Of a DNA stretch of 64,000 nt, positions 9,701 through 17,161 are shown piece after piece (positions within the stretch are counted from its first letter, which is position 1; every line of letters starts with the position of its first letter). The notes under the pieces were generated by a model. That model saw nothing but the letters and a program-made list of their open reading frames with translations. It had not been told where the DNA came from and ran no database searches. Source of the DNA: CAZFOB01 sp964520325 (GTDB lineage Bacteria; Actinomycetota; JAICYB01); contig CAZFOB010000012.1 of NCBI GenBank assembly GCA_964520325.1, positions 1-64,000 of the forward strand, written 5' to 3'. A program made the translations under genes and the position numbers.

Positions 9701-10226
9701 TTTCATCCCGTTCCCGAAGGCGCGCCTCCAACTCCCGTAGTTGGGCGACCGTCTGTTTGGCCACGGGTGTGGTCCTGGGCAGCATGTCCGCGTGGAATGC
9801 CATTTCAGGCGAAGGCTTGGAGCCGCGTGAATACGTGTGCGCCAGCCAGAAGCACACATGGAACAACTCGCGCACAGCCGTCAGCGCGTCGTACTCCCTG
9901 ATGAGACGACGGCTGTGCACAGCCTGGTTGCCCAGAGTGTTGATGATCCGCGCCTTGCTGAATACCGCCTCGCCCGCTGCCAACTTGAAGCTCGGCTCGT
10001 GGATCAGCGCACTCAGATTGTCCTGATACGGCAGATGCAAGGACGCGTCGGACTTGTACGCCCACGCCACCGCCAACTCGAGCGCGCGGCGAGCGTAGAA
10101 GCAGGCCGCACGGGGGTCGGAGTGCACCGCCGCGGCGGCCTTGTCGGCGGCCTCGTAGACGTCAGACCATTCACGCTGAAGGAAGGCGAACAACCCGGGG
10201 CGGCGGTCAGGAGGAGAGGAGGCCAT
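6786..10226 (-). CDS. hsdR: Type I restriction enzyme R subunit (HsdR)
   Basis: A 1146-residue motor-nuclease that cleaves foreign DNA in complex with HsdM and HsdS. Domains in order: a DUF4145-like helical domain (about 20-130); a coiled coil (about 160-205); a PD-(D/E)xK nuclease domain with Asp258 in FVDYV and Glu273-Ala-Lys275 in LVEAKR; a superfamily 2 helicase with Walker A ATGAGKT (387-393), DEAH (484-487), a GLTATP motif and GRGTRLRP; and an EcoEI-type C-terminal domain. All catalytic motifs look intact. It is about 7 kb downstream of hsdS rather than adjacent, with a VapBC-type pair and other genes between. A 241-bp upstream gap could hold its own promoter. Confidence 0.96.
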   Translation of the reverse strand: MASSPPDRRPGLFAFLQREWSDVYEAADKAAAAVHSDPRAACFYARRALELAVAWAYKSDASLHLPYQDNLSALIHEPSFKLAAGEAVFSKARIINTLGNQAVHSRRLIREYDALTAVRELFHVCFWLAHTYSRGSKPSPEMAFHADMLPRTTPVAKQTVAQLRELEARLRERDESLSVLLADKSALDDEIKRLRAEVAKAKKANAARPDTHDYSEAQTRDFFIDLLLKEAGWPLDQPRDREFEVRGMPNKKETGFVDYVLWGDDGKPLGLVEAKRTKKSAKIGQQQAKLYADCLETQFGQRPVIFYTNGYEHWLWDDASYPPRSVQGFFKKTELELMLQRRTSRKPLADALVNPKIVERYYQTRAIRRIGQAFENDRDRKALVVMATGAGKTRTVIALCDLLMQCNWAKRVLFLADRVALVNQAVNAFKTHLPDAAPVNLVTEKDTEGRVFVSTYPTMMGLIDETNDGQRRFGVGHFDLIVIDEAHRSVYQKYGAIFDYFDALLVGLTATPKDEIDINTYGLFDLERGVPTDTYGLDDAVRDGFLVPPKAVSVPLKFHREGIAYDELSEEEKEEWDAIEWDEEGTTPDRVEAQAVNKWLFNKDTVDKVLQHLMTRGLTVAGGDRLGKTIIFAKNQSHADFIAERFDINYPHHKGAFARVIHHGVTYAQNLIDDFSNPDKPPHIAISVDMLDTGIDIPEVVNLVFIKLVRSKTKFWQMVGRGTRLRPDLFGPGKDKEFFFVLDYCQNIEFFSLDPQTTDGALGESLGKRLFKTRLDLIGELDRPPAEEPVTAKDLVAEPVAIYTASPTTALRADVAALLRGEVASMNVDNFVVRPKRRLVEKYAESPAWEVLKEEARNELAHEVAGLPSEQEPEDEEAKRFDLLMLRLQLGVLRVSPEFARLSAEVRHIAGLLEEKDGIPMVQQQLVLIQEIQEDEWWRDVTPAMLEHARKRLRALIKLIDKQQRNRVYTDFEDEMGDESGVDLGIASSRNFERFRAKVREFLEAHRDQIAIHKLRMNKPLTQADLDDLDRILTESGIGDSDDMRRVKEESHGLGLFVRSLVGLDREAAKQAFAEFLAGKALGANQIEFVDLIINHLTEHGVMPASLLYESPFTDLSPHGPDGLFTSVQVDELIAVLEQVRATAVA

Positions 10227-10467
10227 CCACCTTGCCCTTCGGCATGTCCTTCACGCGCTTGAAAAACCTCAGTTTCGGTGATCTGAGTCGGCCAGTCGAG
10301 ATTGATGCGCAACCGGAATCCTTCTTGATCTTGCAGCCTTGAAATTCTCCGGATACCAGGTATGACAGGCGCAAACCGTCCCGCCTTGATTGGATCATTT
10401 CCAGTTCATTTCCGATCCATTTCTACAGATCCTCTACTCGCCGGCGCCCAGGAATACTCAGGGCCAC

Positions 10468-10875
10468 TCAGGCTGGAGAGATCACATTTAGTCCCTGCGA
10501 ACGCCCCGCCTCGCACAGTGCCGTGTCGTAGGCGAGGAACGCTTCGATGTCGGCTCCCAGGGACAGCGCCGAGGCCAGATGGATCGCGTCAAGCGCTCGC
10601 AGGGGCGATTCGAAGCGGGATGCGGCGCGGCTTCGGATCGCCTCGCTGAACGGAACGAGATCGAGGCCTTTGACGGCGAGCGCGGCGCGCTCGACCGCGT
10701 CCGGGCCGAGCCTTCGGGCCGTACAGAGCGCCTCAACCACAATCAGCTCGCTCGAGACATAGACCGACCAGCTCCCGAGGGCATCGACCAGCGGCGCGGT
10801 CTCGGGTTCGGGCTTGAAGAGCTTGACCAGCGCCGACGCGTCGAGGTAGGCCGCGGTCAATCGCCGCGTACCCAC
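10468..10875 (-). CDS. PIN-domain ribonuclease toxin (VapC-like)
   Basis: A 135-residue PIN-domain protein. The acidic active site is present: Asp in YLDASALVKLF, Glu in SSELIVVEAL, Asp in LRALDAIHLASAL and Asp in AYDTALCEAG. VapC toxins are Mg-dependent RNases that cut tRNA or rRNA. A GTG start at 10875 gives a 19-nt overlap with the antitoxin. A TTG at 10860, whose last two bases begin the antitoxin stop, is an equally good coupled start and would remove five residues. It is paired with the small gene directly upstream and embedded in the defence island between hsdR and the large Mrr-like gene. Confidence 0.88.
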   Translation of the reverse strand: MGTRRLTAAYLDASALVKLFKPEPETAPLVDALGSWSVYVSSELIVVEALCTARRLGPDAVERAALAVKGLDLVPFSEAIRSRAASRFESPLRALDAIHLASALSLGADIEAFLAYDTALCEAGRSQGLNVISPA

Positions 10876-11174
10876 CGGAGAGCGTCGCTGGCGGGGCGCG
10901 GGTCATCCGGATCAACCGCCCCGGGCGGCAGTCCGAGATCGCTGAGGCTCGAGGATGCCGGTTGCGTGCCGTGACGCTCTGACAGCTTCACTCGGAGCTC
11001 GCGCTGGGGCCCGGCGCCTTCGACCACTGCCCGCGCGCCGCGCAAGGCGAGGGCGCGAATCTGTGCCGCCCCCGTGCGCGACTCAGCCTCGTCAAGCAGA
11101 TCCTTCGTTCGTTCCAGGGCCCGGGTCAGCTCGGGGTCCCGGGTCACCGCTATACGGGGATGCTTCGTCGCCAT
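10857..11174 (-). CDS. Antitoxin partner of the PIN-domain toxin
   Basis: A 105-residue small protein immediately upstream of and overlapping a VapC-like gene. The N-terminus (VTRDPELTRALERTKDLL) looks like the compact helical start of ribbon-helix-helix-type antitoxins, but no family signature is decisive. The C-terminal half, rich in Pro, Asp and Ser, would be the toxin-wrapping tail. The assignment rests mainly on size, order and overlap. Two copies of a 9-bp palindrome lie just upstream of its ATG, consistent with autoregulation. Confidence 0.7.
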   Translation of the reverse strand: MATKHPRIAVTRDPELTRALERTKDLLDEAESRTGAAQIRALALRGARAVVEGAGPQRELRVKLSERHGTQPASSSLSDLGLPPGAVDPDDPRPASDALRWVRGD

Positions 11175-11180
11175 GCCTCA

Positions 11181-11202
11181 GTGTAACACCGAGGTGTGAC
11201 AC
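11181..11202 (-). promoter_or_regulatory. Candidate autoregulatory operator of the VapBC-type pair
   Basis: Two near-identical 9-bp palindromes, GTGTAACAC (11181-11189) and GTGTGACAC (11194-11202), lie 4 nt apart, 6-28 nt upstream of the antitoxin ATG. Paired palindromes in this position are typical of operators bound by antitoxin dimers. Binding is inferred. Confidence 0.5.
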
Positions 11203-11305
11203 CGCTGGCGGAGGCATGTCCAAGCGGCTTCGCCCTGTACCGAAGCACGTCTGGATCGACTAACGAAGTTAGGAGGACTTCGCGTTTCCGTGGGAACCCC
11301 CTTTT

Positions 11306-14300
11306 CTACGTGTGACCCATCGATGCAGCCGCTCTTACGGACCATGCTGAATCTGTCGATAGTTTCTCAGCGAAATCGGCAGCGATGGTCGGATTGGACG
11401 CGGCAAGTCGGTTGAGCCCTGCGGCAAGTGTGCGGCGGACTCTCACGTCACGATCAACGAGGAGACGATTGCCGACTACCTCCGGATACTCGGCTGATCG
11501 TCCAACCCAGATCACCACAGCGAGCTGGCGAGCCCAAACTGATGACATGCGCGACAAGGAGTCGACGTCAAGCTCGTGCGCTTCGGGCGGCAGTGCTCGT
11601 ATGGCATGCGCCACATCGTTGGCGTCGCGCTCCGGAAGCGCATGTAGGAGAGGAGTTGCGAGATGGGCCACGAGCTGCTGTTCGTCTAGTCCTTGAGCGA
11701 GTACGGCCGCTGCGCGGAGCGCCGCTGGCTGTAGCTCACCCAGTGAGAGATTGAACTGCATGGGGCTTAACGGATCGTTTCCAGTGCCGATGATGCTTGA
11801 AGCCTCGCCCTCGACACCGTGCTCCCCGCTCGCGATGGCGATCATTCGCTCGAAGAGTTCGGCGCGCAGCTCATTTGATAGCGCGTCAGCTACGTTGTGG
11901 ATGGCGTATGCCGCATCGCAGCGGTTCACTTCGAGATCACCGATGTCTTCGGCCTGGCGCATCATCCGCGCGGCGAACGCAGCGCGGAGTTCCAAGGACA
12001 CTTGCCTTGCGAGCATGCTGACCTCGATGAACCCCGTTCCAAAGCTAAAGTGCCCTGGCATCCGCCCGGGCGCTTCGATAGCGGCTTCTACGCGTGTGGT
12101 CGCCATCTCGCGGAGGCTCTCGTTTTCGATTCCGTGAGCGGCGAGCAACCTTTGACTGCTCACATCGCCCGTGCGTGCCAACTCTTCTACTGCGCCACGG
12201 AAGCCTCCGTCCTCGATGTCCACGATCGCGTGGCTGAGCTGCTGAACGCGTTTGGAAAGCTCGCTCCCTTGCGCGAGTAGCCGGACCAGATGCGCGGTGG
12301 TCCGCTCGCGGAGCTCGGGATGAGCGACGTGGATTCCCGCGACGACGTCCACGTGTTGATCGTCGTTGTGTCGATAGGACCCCTCGTTTCGATCGACTAG
12401 AGGCTCTAGGAGGTCGAGAGCGCGAATCGAGAGTCCTTGGTCGAGCCGCTTGGAAAAGGCTGCGAGGGCGGTCCATGCCTCAATCCAGATGAGCGGCGAG
12501 AAAAGGCTCTGAGCGAAGTCCTGAGTGGCTTCGAGGGCGAGCGCTGCAATCCGCGTCACGTTCTCGTCCAGGACGTAGTCAGAAACTGCTGCCGCTGCCG
12601 TGAGCGCGGAAGCTCTCGACGAAGGAAGACCGAACGTCATCAAGGTCATGAGTTCTTCTGTGGGCGCCGCGGTCAAGTCGTCGACTTGCTGGACTGCCTT
12701 GTGTTCCCCGGCGCGAACGAAATGGATCAGCGCCTGCGATGGCCGCTTGGCTCGCTGCAAGGACTGGGCAATCAGTGACTCCGCTTGGCGTTCGTGTTCC
12801 AACCGCCCGACGATGACTGCCTCGCGTAAGACTTGTCGCGAGTAGCGGAGTGCTTCGCGCGGACGCTCATCCAACAACGCGTCCTGAACGAATTCATTGC
12901 TCCGGGTCCAATCAGCGAGACGTCCGGGGCCAGCCTCCCTCAAGGCCGACGCCAGTCGTTGTCGGTCGAACGTCTCGTCCGTCGGCCCATATTGAAGTTC
13001 GACCCGCATCCAGGCAAGTACAAGATCGGCTGCGTCTCCGAAACATTCTGCTTGACATGCCTGATCGATGGCCTGTCGGTAGTAGAGCGTCGCCTCGTCC
13101 GCTTTTCGATTAAGCGCGTACCAGCGTGCGATACGCGCCAGGGTGAGTGCCGCTAACTTATGGCCGAGCTCGCCCCCGCGAGCCATGCGGTCGAGGTTCT
13201 GCCAATCGCCAGTGTGGTCGGCCAGACAACAGCGGAGCCCAAGGGTGATTTCCTCGACACGCTGATCATCGGTGGCGACATGTTCGACGAGGAATCGTTG
13301 AAGCGTCCCCTTCGCTTGCTCGAACCCCCGGGTGTCGCGCACGGCGATAGCGGACTCCGCGGTCCAAAGCAGGACGCGGCTGGCGAACGGATGATTGGTA
13401 TTGACGAGCTCTTTGGCCAGGTCGAAGACCTCGGTCAGGTCATCATCGCCGCCTTCGTACCAGGCCACGATTGCGTCGACTGCTTCGCGGAACGACACCC
13501 AGCCGCCTTCCGCGTCAGTAAGGTTGAGCCGATCCAACGCGCGCCGGGCGGCATGGGCGAGCTGAACCTGACCGAGGCGAGCGTGTTCCCACACGACTGT
13601 CGCCAAGAGCATGGCTGCGGACGAGGGGTCGCCTGACTGCTCAACGAGACCCGCCTGCTTGACCCGTAGCTCACTTGCTACCGATCGGAACCCACGTTCT
13701 TCGAGCTCACCAGCGACCTCGCCGAGGATGACCGCCGCTCGGTCGGGTTCCACTCCCGATTCCTCGGCCGAGGTGAGCTTTGCTTCAAGGTTCAGTGCTT
13801 TGAGGGGGCCCCGAAGGACAGCCTGCGCGAGGACGTCACGTTCGGGTGGGGCCGAGGGGACGGGCTCAGTTCCACTCGCCATGGCCTCGACCCAGCCCTC
13901 GCCGAAGAAGCGGCGCACGAGCTGCGGATGTCGTATGAGCCGCTTCGTGAGTTGTCTCCCGTCGTACAAGTCGATGTCGAAGTCATTCGTCTCCCGAAGG
14001 ACCTCGAGTTCATCCACCATCTCGCGCCGGTCGGTCTCCATAACCGGGGATGCGACACAAACGACGAAACGTTTGGGGCTAAACCGACGATCCGCTACAA
14101 AGCCGTTGACCGCTTCGCGAAGATCATCAGAACCGAAAACCTGATATCGCCGTACTTGGTACAGAACGTGGTCGTCCTCGTGATCGCGCGCGACGATGTC
14201 GATGCCGTAGTCCTTCTGTCCGCGTACTCCGTACATGCGAGCTTCCCGGATCGCATCGATCTGCTCGACCACGACCAGGCACACTCGCTCGAAGTCCTCC

Positions 14301-14545
14301 GGTGAAAGCAAATGGAACGGTAGAGCTGTGGCGAGCGGTTCGGGTGGCACGCCCACGACCTCTGTCGGAAGCGTTCGCAGCTCGTCAGGAATCGGATACA
14401 GCAAGTCGGCTGGAGGTTCCGAGAGAACGCCAGAGTCGCTTGTGTCGGAGGATTGTTCAGTTGTCATCGGCCAAGTATCCGCCTGACCTCGGACAGGGGA
14501 GGGACTTGGAGTCGAGCGAACGGGTTGACCGATGACGTCGCTCAT
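11306..14545 (-). CDS. Large Mrr-like domain plus helical-repeat protein, putative defence gene
   Basis: A 1079-residue protein if started at the ATG at 14545, which follows AAGGTG by 8 nt; an in-frame ATG at 14467 would give 1053 residues. Residues of about 79-201 resemble the restriction-endonuclease (Mrr) fold: LSPEDFERVCLVVVE, then GVRGQKDYGIDIVAR with Asp116, then VLYQVRRYQVF. The usual Q-x-K is Q130-V-R132 here, so the catalytic Lys appears replaced by Arg. The long remainder is helical and repeat-like, with TPR-like segments in the middle and HEAT-like units at the end (RDVRVRRTLAAGLNRLAAS). No NTPase motif was seen. It lies between the VapBC-type pair and a divergent HEPN-like gene inside the restriction island, so an antiphage role is plausible but unproven. 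Confidence 0.7.
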   Translation of the reverse strand: MSDVIGQPVRSTPSPSPVRGQADTWPMTTEQSSDTSDSGVLSEPPADLLYPIPDELRTLPTEVVGVPPEPLATALPFHLLSPEDFERVCLVVVEQIDAIREARMYGVRGQKDYGIDIVARDHEDDHVLYQVRRYQVFGSDDLREAVNGFVADRRFSPKRFVVCVASPVMETDRREMVDELEVLRETNDFDIDLYDGRQLTKRLIRHPQLVRRFFGEGWVEAMASGTEPVPSAPPERDVLAQAVLRGPLKALNLEAKLTSAEESGVEPDRAAVILGEVAGELEERGFRSVASELRVKQAGLVEQSGDPSSAAMLLATVVWEHARLGQVQLAHAARRALDRLNLTDAEGGWVSFREAVDAIVAWYEGGDDDLTEVFDLAKELVNTNHPFASRVLLWTAESAIAVRDTRGFEQAKGTLQRFLVEHVATDDQRVEEITLGLRCCLADHTGDWQNLDRMARGGELGHKLAALTLARIARWYALNRKADEATLYYRQAIDQACQAECFGDAADLVLAWMRVELQYGPTDETFDRQRLASALREAGPGRLADWTRSNEFVQDALLDERPREALRYSRQVLREAVIVGRLEHERQAESLIAQSLQRAKRPSQALIHFVRAGEHKAVQQVDDLTAAPTEELMTLMTFGLPSSRASALTAAAAVSDYVLDENVTRIAALALEATQDFAQSLFSPLIWIEAWTALAAFSKRLDQGLSIRALDLLEPLVDRNEGSYRHNDDQHVDVVAGIHVAHPELRERTTAHLVRLLAQGSELSKRVQQLSHAIVDIEDGGFRGAVEELARTGDVSSQRLLAAHGIENESLREMATTRVEAAIEAPGRMPGHFSFGTGFIEVSMLARQVSLELRAAFAARMMRQAEDIGDLEVNRCDAAYAIHNVADALSNELRAELFERMIAIASGEHGVEGEASSIIGTGNDPLSPMQFNLSLGELQPAALRAAAVLAQGLDEQQLVAHLATPLLHALPERDANDVAHAIRALPPEAHELDVDSLSRMSSVWARQLAVVIWVGRSAEYPEVVGNRLLVDRDVRVRRTLAAGLNRLAASNPTIAADFAEKLSTDSAWSVRAAASMGHT

Positions 14546-14590
14546 GTGCTCAGCACCTTGACGCACAGCGTCAGGGGACTGAGGCGCGAC

Positions 14591-15127
14591 GTGTACGTCG
14601 CTGTGCCACCGCATACTCGCCGTGTGACCGTCCCCGACAACGTCCTGCGCTCGTATGTGCAGCGGTGGTGCCACACGGTTGTCCGTCAGGCCGAGCGCAT
14701 CTCCGAGCAAGGGTTCGGGATGGAGCGCGAGATGGATTCGCAACTGTTCGCGTTCGCGCTCCGGCAGTTCCTGCGAGCGGTGACCCTCGCGGCGGAGGAG
14801 ACGAAGAGCGCCGAGATCGATGATGCGCTAGCACGGTTCGATGGGTCTTTCCCCCATGCGAACGAAGTGCGGGATCAGCTCACACACTTCGATGCGTACG
14901 AGCGTGGGATCGGTCGATTACAGAAGGGGCCTGATCGCGGGCTTGAGCCGATGATGCCCTCGGACGCGTTGCTCATGCCGGTGACGCCGTACAACCAGGA
15001 GACGGCCGGGCACGGGTGGAAGGTCGAGATCGAATTGGGTGACTACCGCTTACCGATTGTCGATTCTGCTCGGGCTGCCAGACGGCTTGGCGACGAGGTC
15101 ATCTATTTCATGTCGACGATCCCGTAA
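14591..15127 (+). CDS. Hypothetical protein with HEPN-like RxxxxH motif
   Basis: A 178-residue protein from a GTG at 14591 preceded by GAGG at a 6-nt distance; upstream TTG/GTG codons are possible but would overlap the divergent gene's start region. The first two-thirds is predicted helical and ends in ANEVRDQLTHFDAYERG. The R-D-Q-L-T-H hexapeptide fits the RxxxxH signature of HEPN ribonucleases and related defence domains. The C-terminal part is beta-rich (WKVEIELGDYRLP). No database family is recognised with certainty. It is divergent from the large Mrr-like gene and convergent with a membrane-anchored protein, so the three may form one unit. Confidence 0.6.
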   Translation: MYVAVPPHTRRVTVPDNVLRSYVQRWCHTVVRQAERISEQGFGMEREMDSQLFAFALRQFLRAVTLAAEETKSAEIDDALARFDGSFPHANEVRDQLTHFDAYERGIGRLQKGPDRGLEPMMPSDALLMPVTPYNQETAGHGWKVEIELGDYRLPIVDSARAARRLGDEVIYFMSTIP

Positions 15128-15158
15128 CGAGCCTCCCCGTCCTCCTTCTTGCCTGCCC

Positions 15159-15662
15159 TCATGACTCCGGCGGAGGCCCGACTTCACATGTGGTCTCGTC
15201 GCGACGCGCGTATACGACGACGGCCCGGATGATCTTGCCCTTGCGCAAGAGTGCAGGGAGTTCGCCGCTGCTGTTTGTCTCGACACCGAACCTCGACGAT
15301 GCCACGTCGACATCGAGAACGACCGGCAAGGATTGAATAAAGGGGAACCAGCCCAGTCCCGGTGGAGTCTCCTCGGCCTGGAGCCGGATTTCGAGCACGG
15401 AGTCCTTCTTCTGCCCGATATTGGCAACCACGAGGGAGAAAATCAGGCCCCCGGCATGCTGGATCCAGTCGATATGAATGTCGAACTTCGACTTGCGCCA
15501 GAGCGTCTTCCAGACCTCAAACAATCCAAGGCCGAGCGCGAGGAAGAACCCGACGACGCCGAGCACCGGAGCATATCGGTCAGCGCCTCCGTGAATGCCT
15601 GCAAGGCTCCAGGGTAGGAGCGGTCGCCGACCGTCTGGTGGGGGTGACGTACGGAGATTCAT
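15159..15662 (-). CDS. Hypothetical membrane-anchored protein
   Basis: A 167-residue protein of unknown function. One clear hydrophobic segment near residues 30-47 (YAPVLGVVGFFLALGLGLFEV) is followed by basic residues (WKTLWRKSK) and then a soluble, probably beta-rich domain. No catalytic motif is visible. It ends 31 nt from the convergent HEPN-like gene. Such single-span proteins can act as membrane effectors or sensors in defence loci, but nothing in the sequence proves this. The upstream 413 bp contain no other gene and may hold its promoter. Confidence 0.55.
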   Translation of the reverse strand: MNLRTSPPPDGRRPLLPWSLAGIHGGADRYAPVLGVVGFFLALGLGLFEVWKTLWRKSKFDIHIDWIQHAGGLIFSLVVANIGQKKDSVLEIRLQAEETPPGLGWFPFIQSLPVVLDVDVASSRFGVETNSSGELPALLRKGKIIRAVVVYARRDETTCEVGPPPES

Positions 15663-16017
15663 GGGGTGCGATCCAGTGAGGAAGAAGATCGCGCCGGACG
15701 CCGTTCGCCGGTCCCAGAGGAAGCAGGGTCCCCGACAAGAATCTTTCGTCAGCCAGCAGCGCGTCGACGTCCAACCGCTCCGCTGGTACCGAACTCCGAC
15801 ACAGCGGGCATCGCGTCGGGCGGCGAGCCTAGTTCTCTTCAGCTAGTTTAGTTAACGAGCCCCTGAGCTTCGCGCGCTTCGAGTCTCGACTCGGGCCGGA
15901 CGTGTGCGGCGCCGCCAGCTTTGTTTGCCCCTGAGCGAGAGTGCGCCCGACCGACGACCCGGCCCGAGCTGGTGAATGGGGTGTGAGGCGCGAGCCCTGA
16001 AGGAAGGCGAAGGGATT
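15663..16017. other. Gene-free stretch with AT-rich patch and small palindrome
   Basis: No convincing coding sequence was found on either strand; the short open frames here have no recognisable features. The stretch includes a locally AT-rich patch around 15840-15856 (AGCTAGTTTAGTTAACG), which on the minus strand could hold a promoter for the membrane-protein gene, and the small palindrome CGAGTC-TC-GACTCG at 15880-15893. It passes on the right into the TGTCAC repeat cluster at the end of fic. Confidence 0.4.
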
Positions 16018-16083
16018 TGTCACGATATGTCACAGTTCCGTGTCACAGCTTGTCACAGCTTGTCACAGCTCCGTGTCACAGCT
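16018..16083. repeat. Short tandem TGTCAC(AGCT) repeat cluster at the fic stop codon
   Basis: Six copies of TGTCAC start at 16018, 16028, 16041, 16051, 16061 and 16074, so spacing alternates between 10 and 13 nt. The central ones are perfect decamers TGTCACAGCT, and two copies are followed by an extra CCG. On the minus strand the unit reads AGCTGTGACA and the last copy includes the fic stop codon. It could be a multimeric protein-binding site or slippage expansion. Confidence 0.85.
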
Positions 16084-17161
16084 CGTCCAAATCGCCCAAC
16101 ACATAGTGGCGGGTCGGATCGGTGGGACCCACGCCCACCTCCCGCAATAAGCCCTTGTCCAGCAGCTGTTTGATGTCGCGTTGCAATGTGCGGCGATGGG
16201 TTTCGGGGAAGCGCCTCTCCATATCCTCAAGAGTGAGTTTGTCTTGGGAGAGCACCTCGTCCAACGCACCGGCCTGTCGCGAGTTGAGTGCGTATGCCTG
16301 GGCGATCACGCTGCTGCGAATCGCAACCTCTCCCCGCGCCTTGACCTCGTCCAGCTGGGTGGCGAGCCCGCCGATGAAGAACTCCAGCCAGCCGGTGAGG
16401 TCCATGTCCTGCTCGCGCACGCTCCGGATCGCCCGGTAGAAGGCGCTTCGGTCGCGGTCGTAGTACTCGCTGAGCGTGAACAGACGCTTGAAGTCATAGC
16501 CCGAGCGATAGAGGCACAGCGTCGAGAGCAGGCGCGAGCTTCGGCCGTTGCCATCGAGAAAGGGGTGAATGTGAACCAGCTGGAACTGTGCGATTCCCGC
16601 CACGAGCACCGGGTGGACGGCTTCCTCGTCGCGCACCCAGCCCACCATCTCCTGCATCAGCGGGGGCACGTCGTGGGGCGGCGGGGGCGTGTACATGATC
16701 TCGCGCGTCACGCTGTTGACCACGAAGTTCTGCACCGTGCGGTAAGCACCCGGACCCCCTTCCCCGCCGCGAACTCCTTCCACCAGCCGCCGGTGGATCT
16801 CGCGGATCAGTCCCTCGGTGACAGGCTCGCCGCCTTCGAGGTACTCCGACACGAGATTGAAAGCGTCTCGATAGTTCAAGAGCTCGCGAACATCGTCCGC
16901 GCTCGCTTCCTGTACCGCCTGCCCGTCCCACAGGAGCTCGGACTGTTCGAGGGTCAGCTGCGTGCCTTCGATGTGGGTGGTGTGGTGTGCCTCCAGCAGC
17001 AGCGCTCGCCGGCTCATACGCCGCACCCATTCGTCCGAAAGCGTGGCCGCCTCCAAGAATCCACGCGCCCGCTCGATCGCCGTCAGCCCGGAAGCAATGG
17101 CGTTGGAGATGGTGAAGCGGGGAGTGAACGCTGTCACGTCAAAGTTCCCCGCGGAAGGCAC
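16076..17161 (-). CDS. Fic family protein (AMPylator/nucleotidyltransferase) with inhibitory motif
   Basis: A 361-residue Fic protein that would transfer AMP or another phosphate-containing group to a target hydroxyl. The Fic core motif HPFLDGNGRSSR is at residues 199-210 and the flap is near YTPPPPHDVPP (157-166). The N-terminal segment TTHIEG (61-66) fits the (S/T)xxxE(G/N) inhibitory helix, placing it with self-inhibited Fic proteins. The C-terminus is a winged-helix-like domain (LTLEDMERRFPETHRRTLQRDIKQLLDKGLL). Its GTG start overlaps hsdS by 23 nt; a second GTG at 17137, right after the hsdS stop, is a good alternative. Coupling to hsdMS suggests co-expression with the restriction system. 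Confidence 0.92.
   Translation of the reverse strand: MPSAGNFDVTAFTPRFTISNAIASGLTAIERARGFLEAATLSDEWVRRMSRRALLLEAHHTTHIEGTQLTLEQSELLWDGQAVQEASADDVRELLNYRDAFNLVSEYLEGGEPVTEGLIREIHRRLVEGVRGGEGGPGAYRTVQNFVVNSVTREIMYTPPPPHDVPPLMQEMVGWVRDEEAVHPVLVAGIAQFQLVHIHPFLDGNGRSSRLLSTLCLYRSGYDFKRLFTLSEYYDRDRSAFYRAIRSVREQDMDLTGWLEFFIGGLATQLDEVKARGEVAIRSSVIAQAYALNSRQAGALDEVLSQDKLTLEDMERRFPETHRRTLQRDIKQLLDKGLLREVGVGPTDPTRHYVLGDLDEL

Noticed and set aside
10207..10398. A 63-codon leftward frame upstream of hsdR containing PKLRFFKRVKDMPKGKVDGLL
   Set aside because: It overlaps the hsdR start in another frame, has no recognisable family and no clear ribosome-binding site; it is more likely the hsdR leader.
15829..16023. 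A 64-codon leftward frame between fic and the membrane-protein gene
   Set aside because: Low-complexity composition, no recognisable motif and no good start signal.
16018..16083. TGTCAC cluster as a small CRISPR-like array
   Set aside because: Units are only 6-10 bp with almost no spacer, which is a tandem repeat and not a CRISPR.
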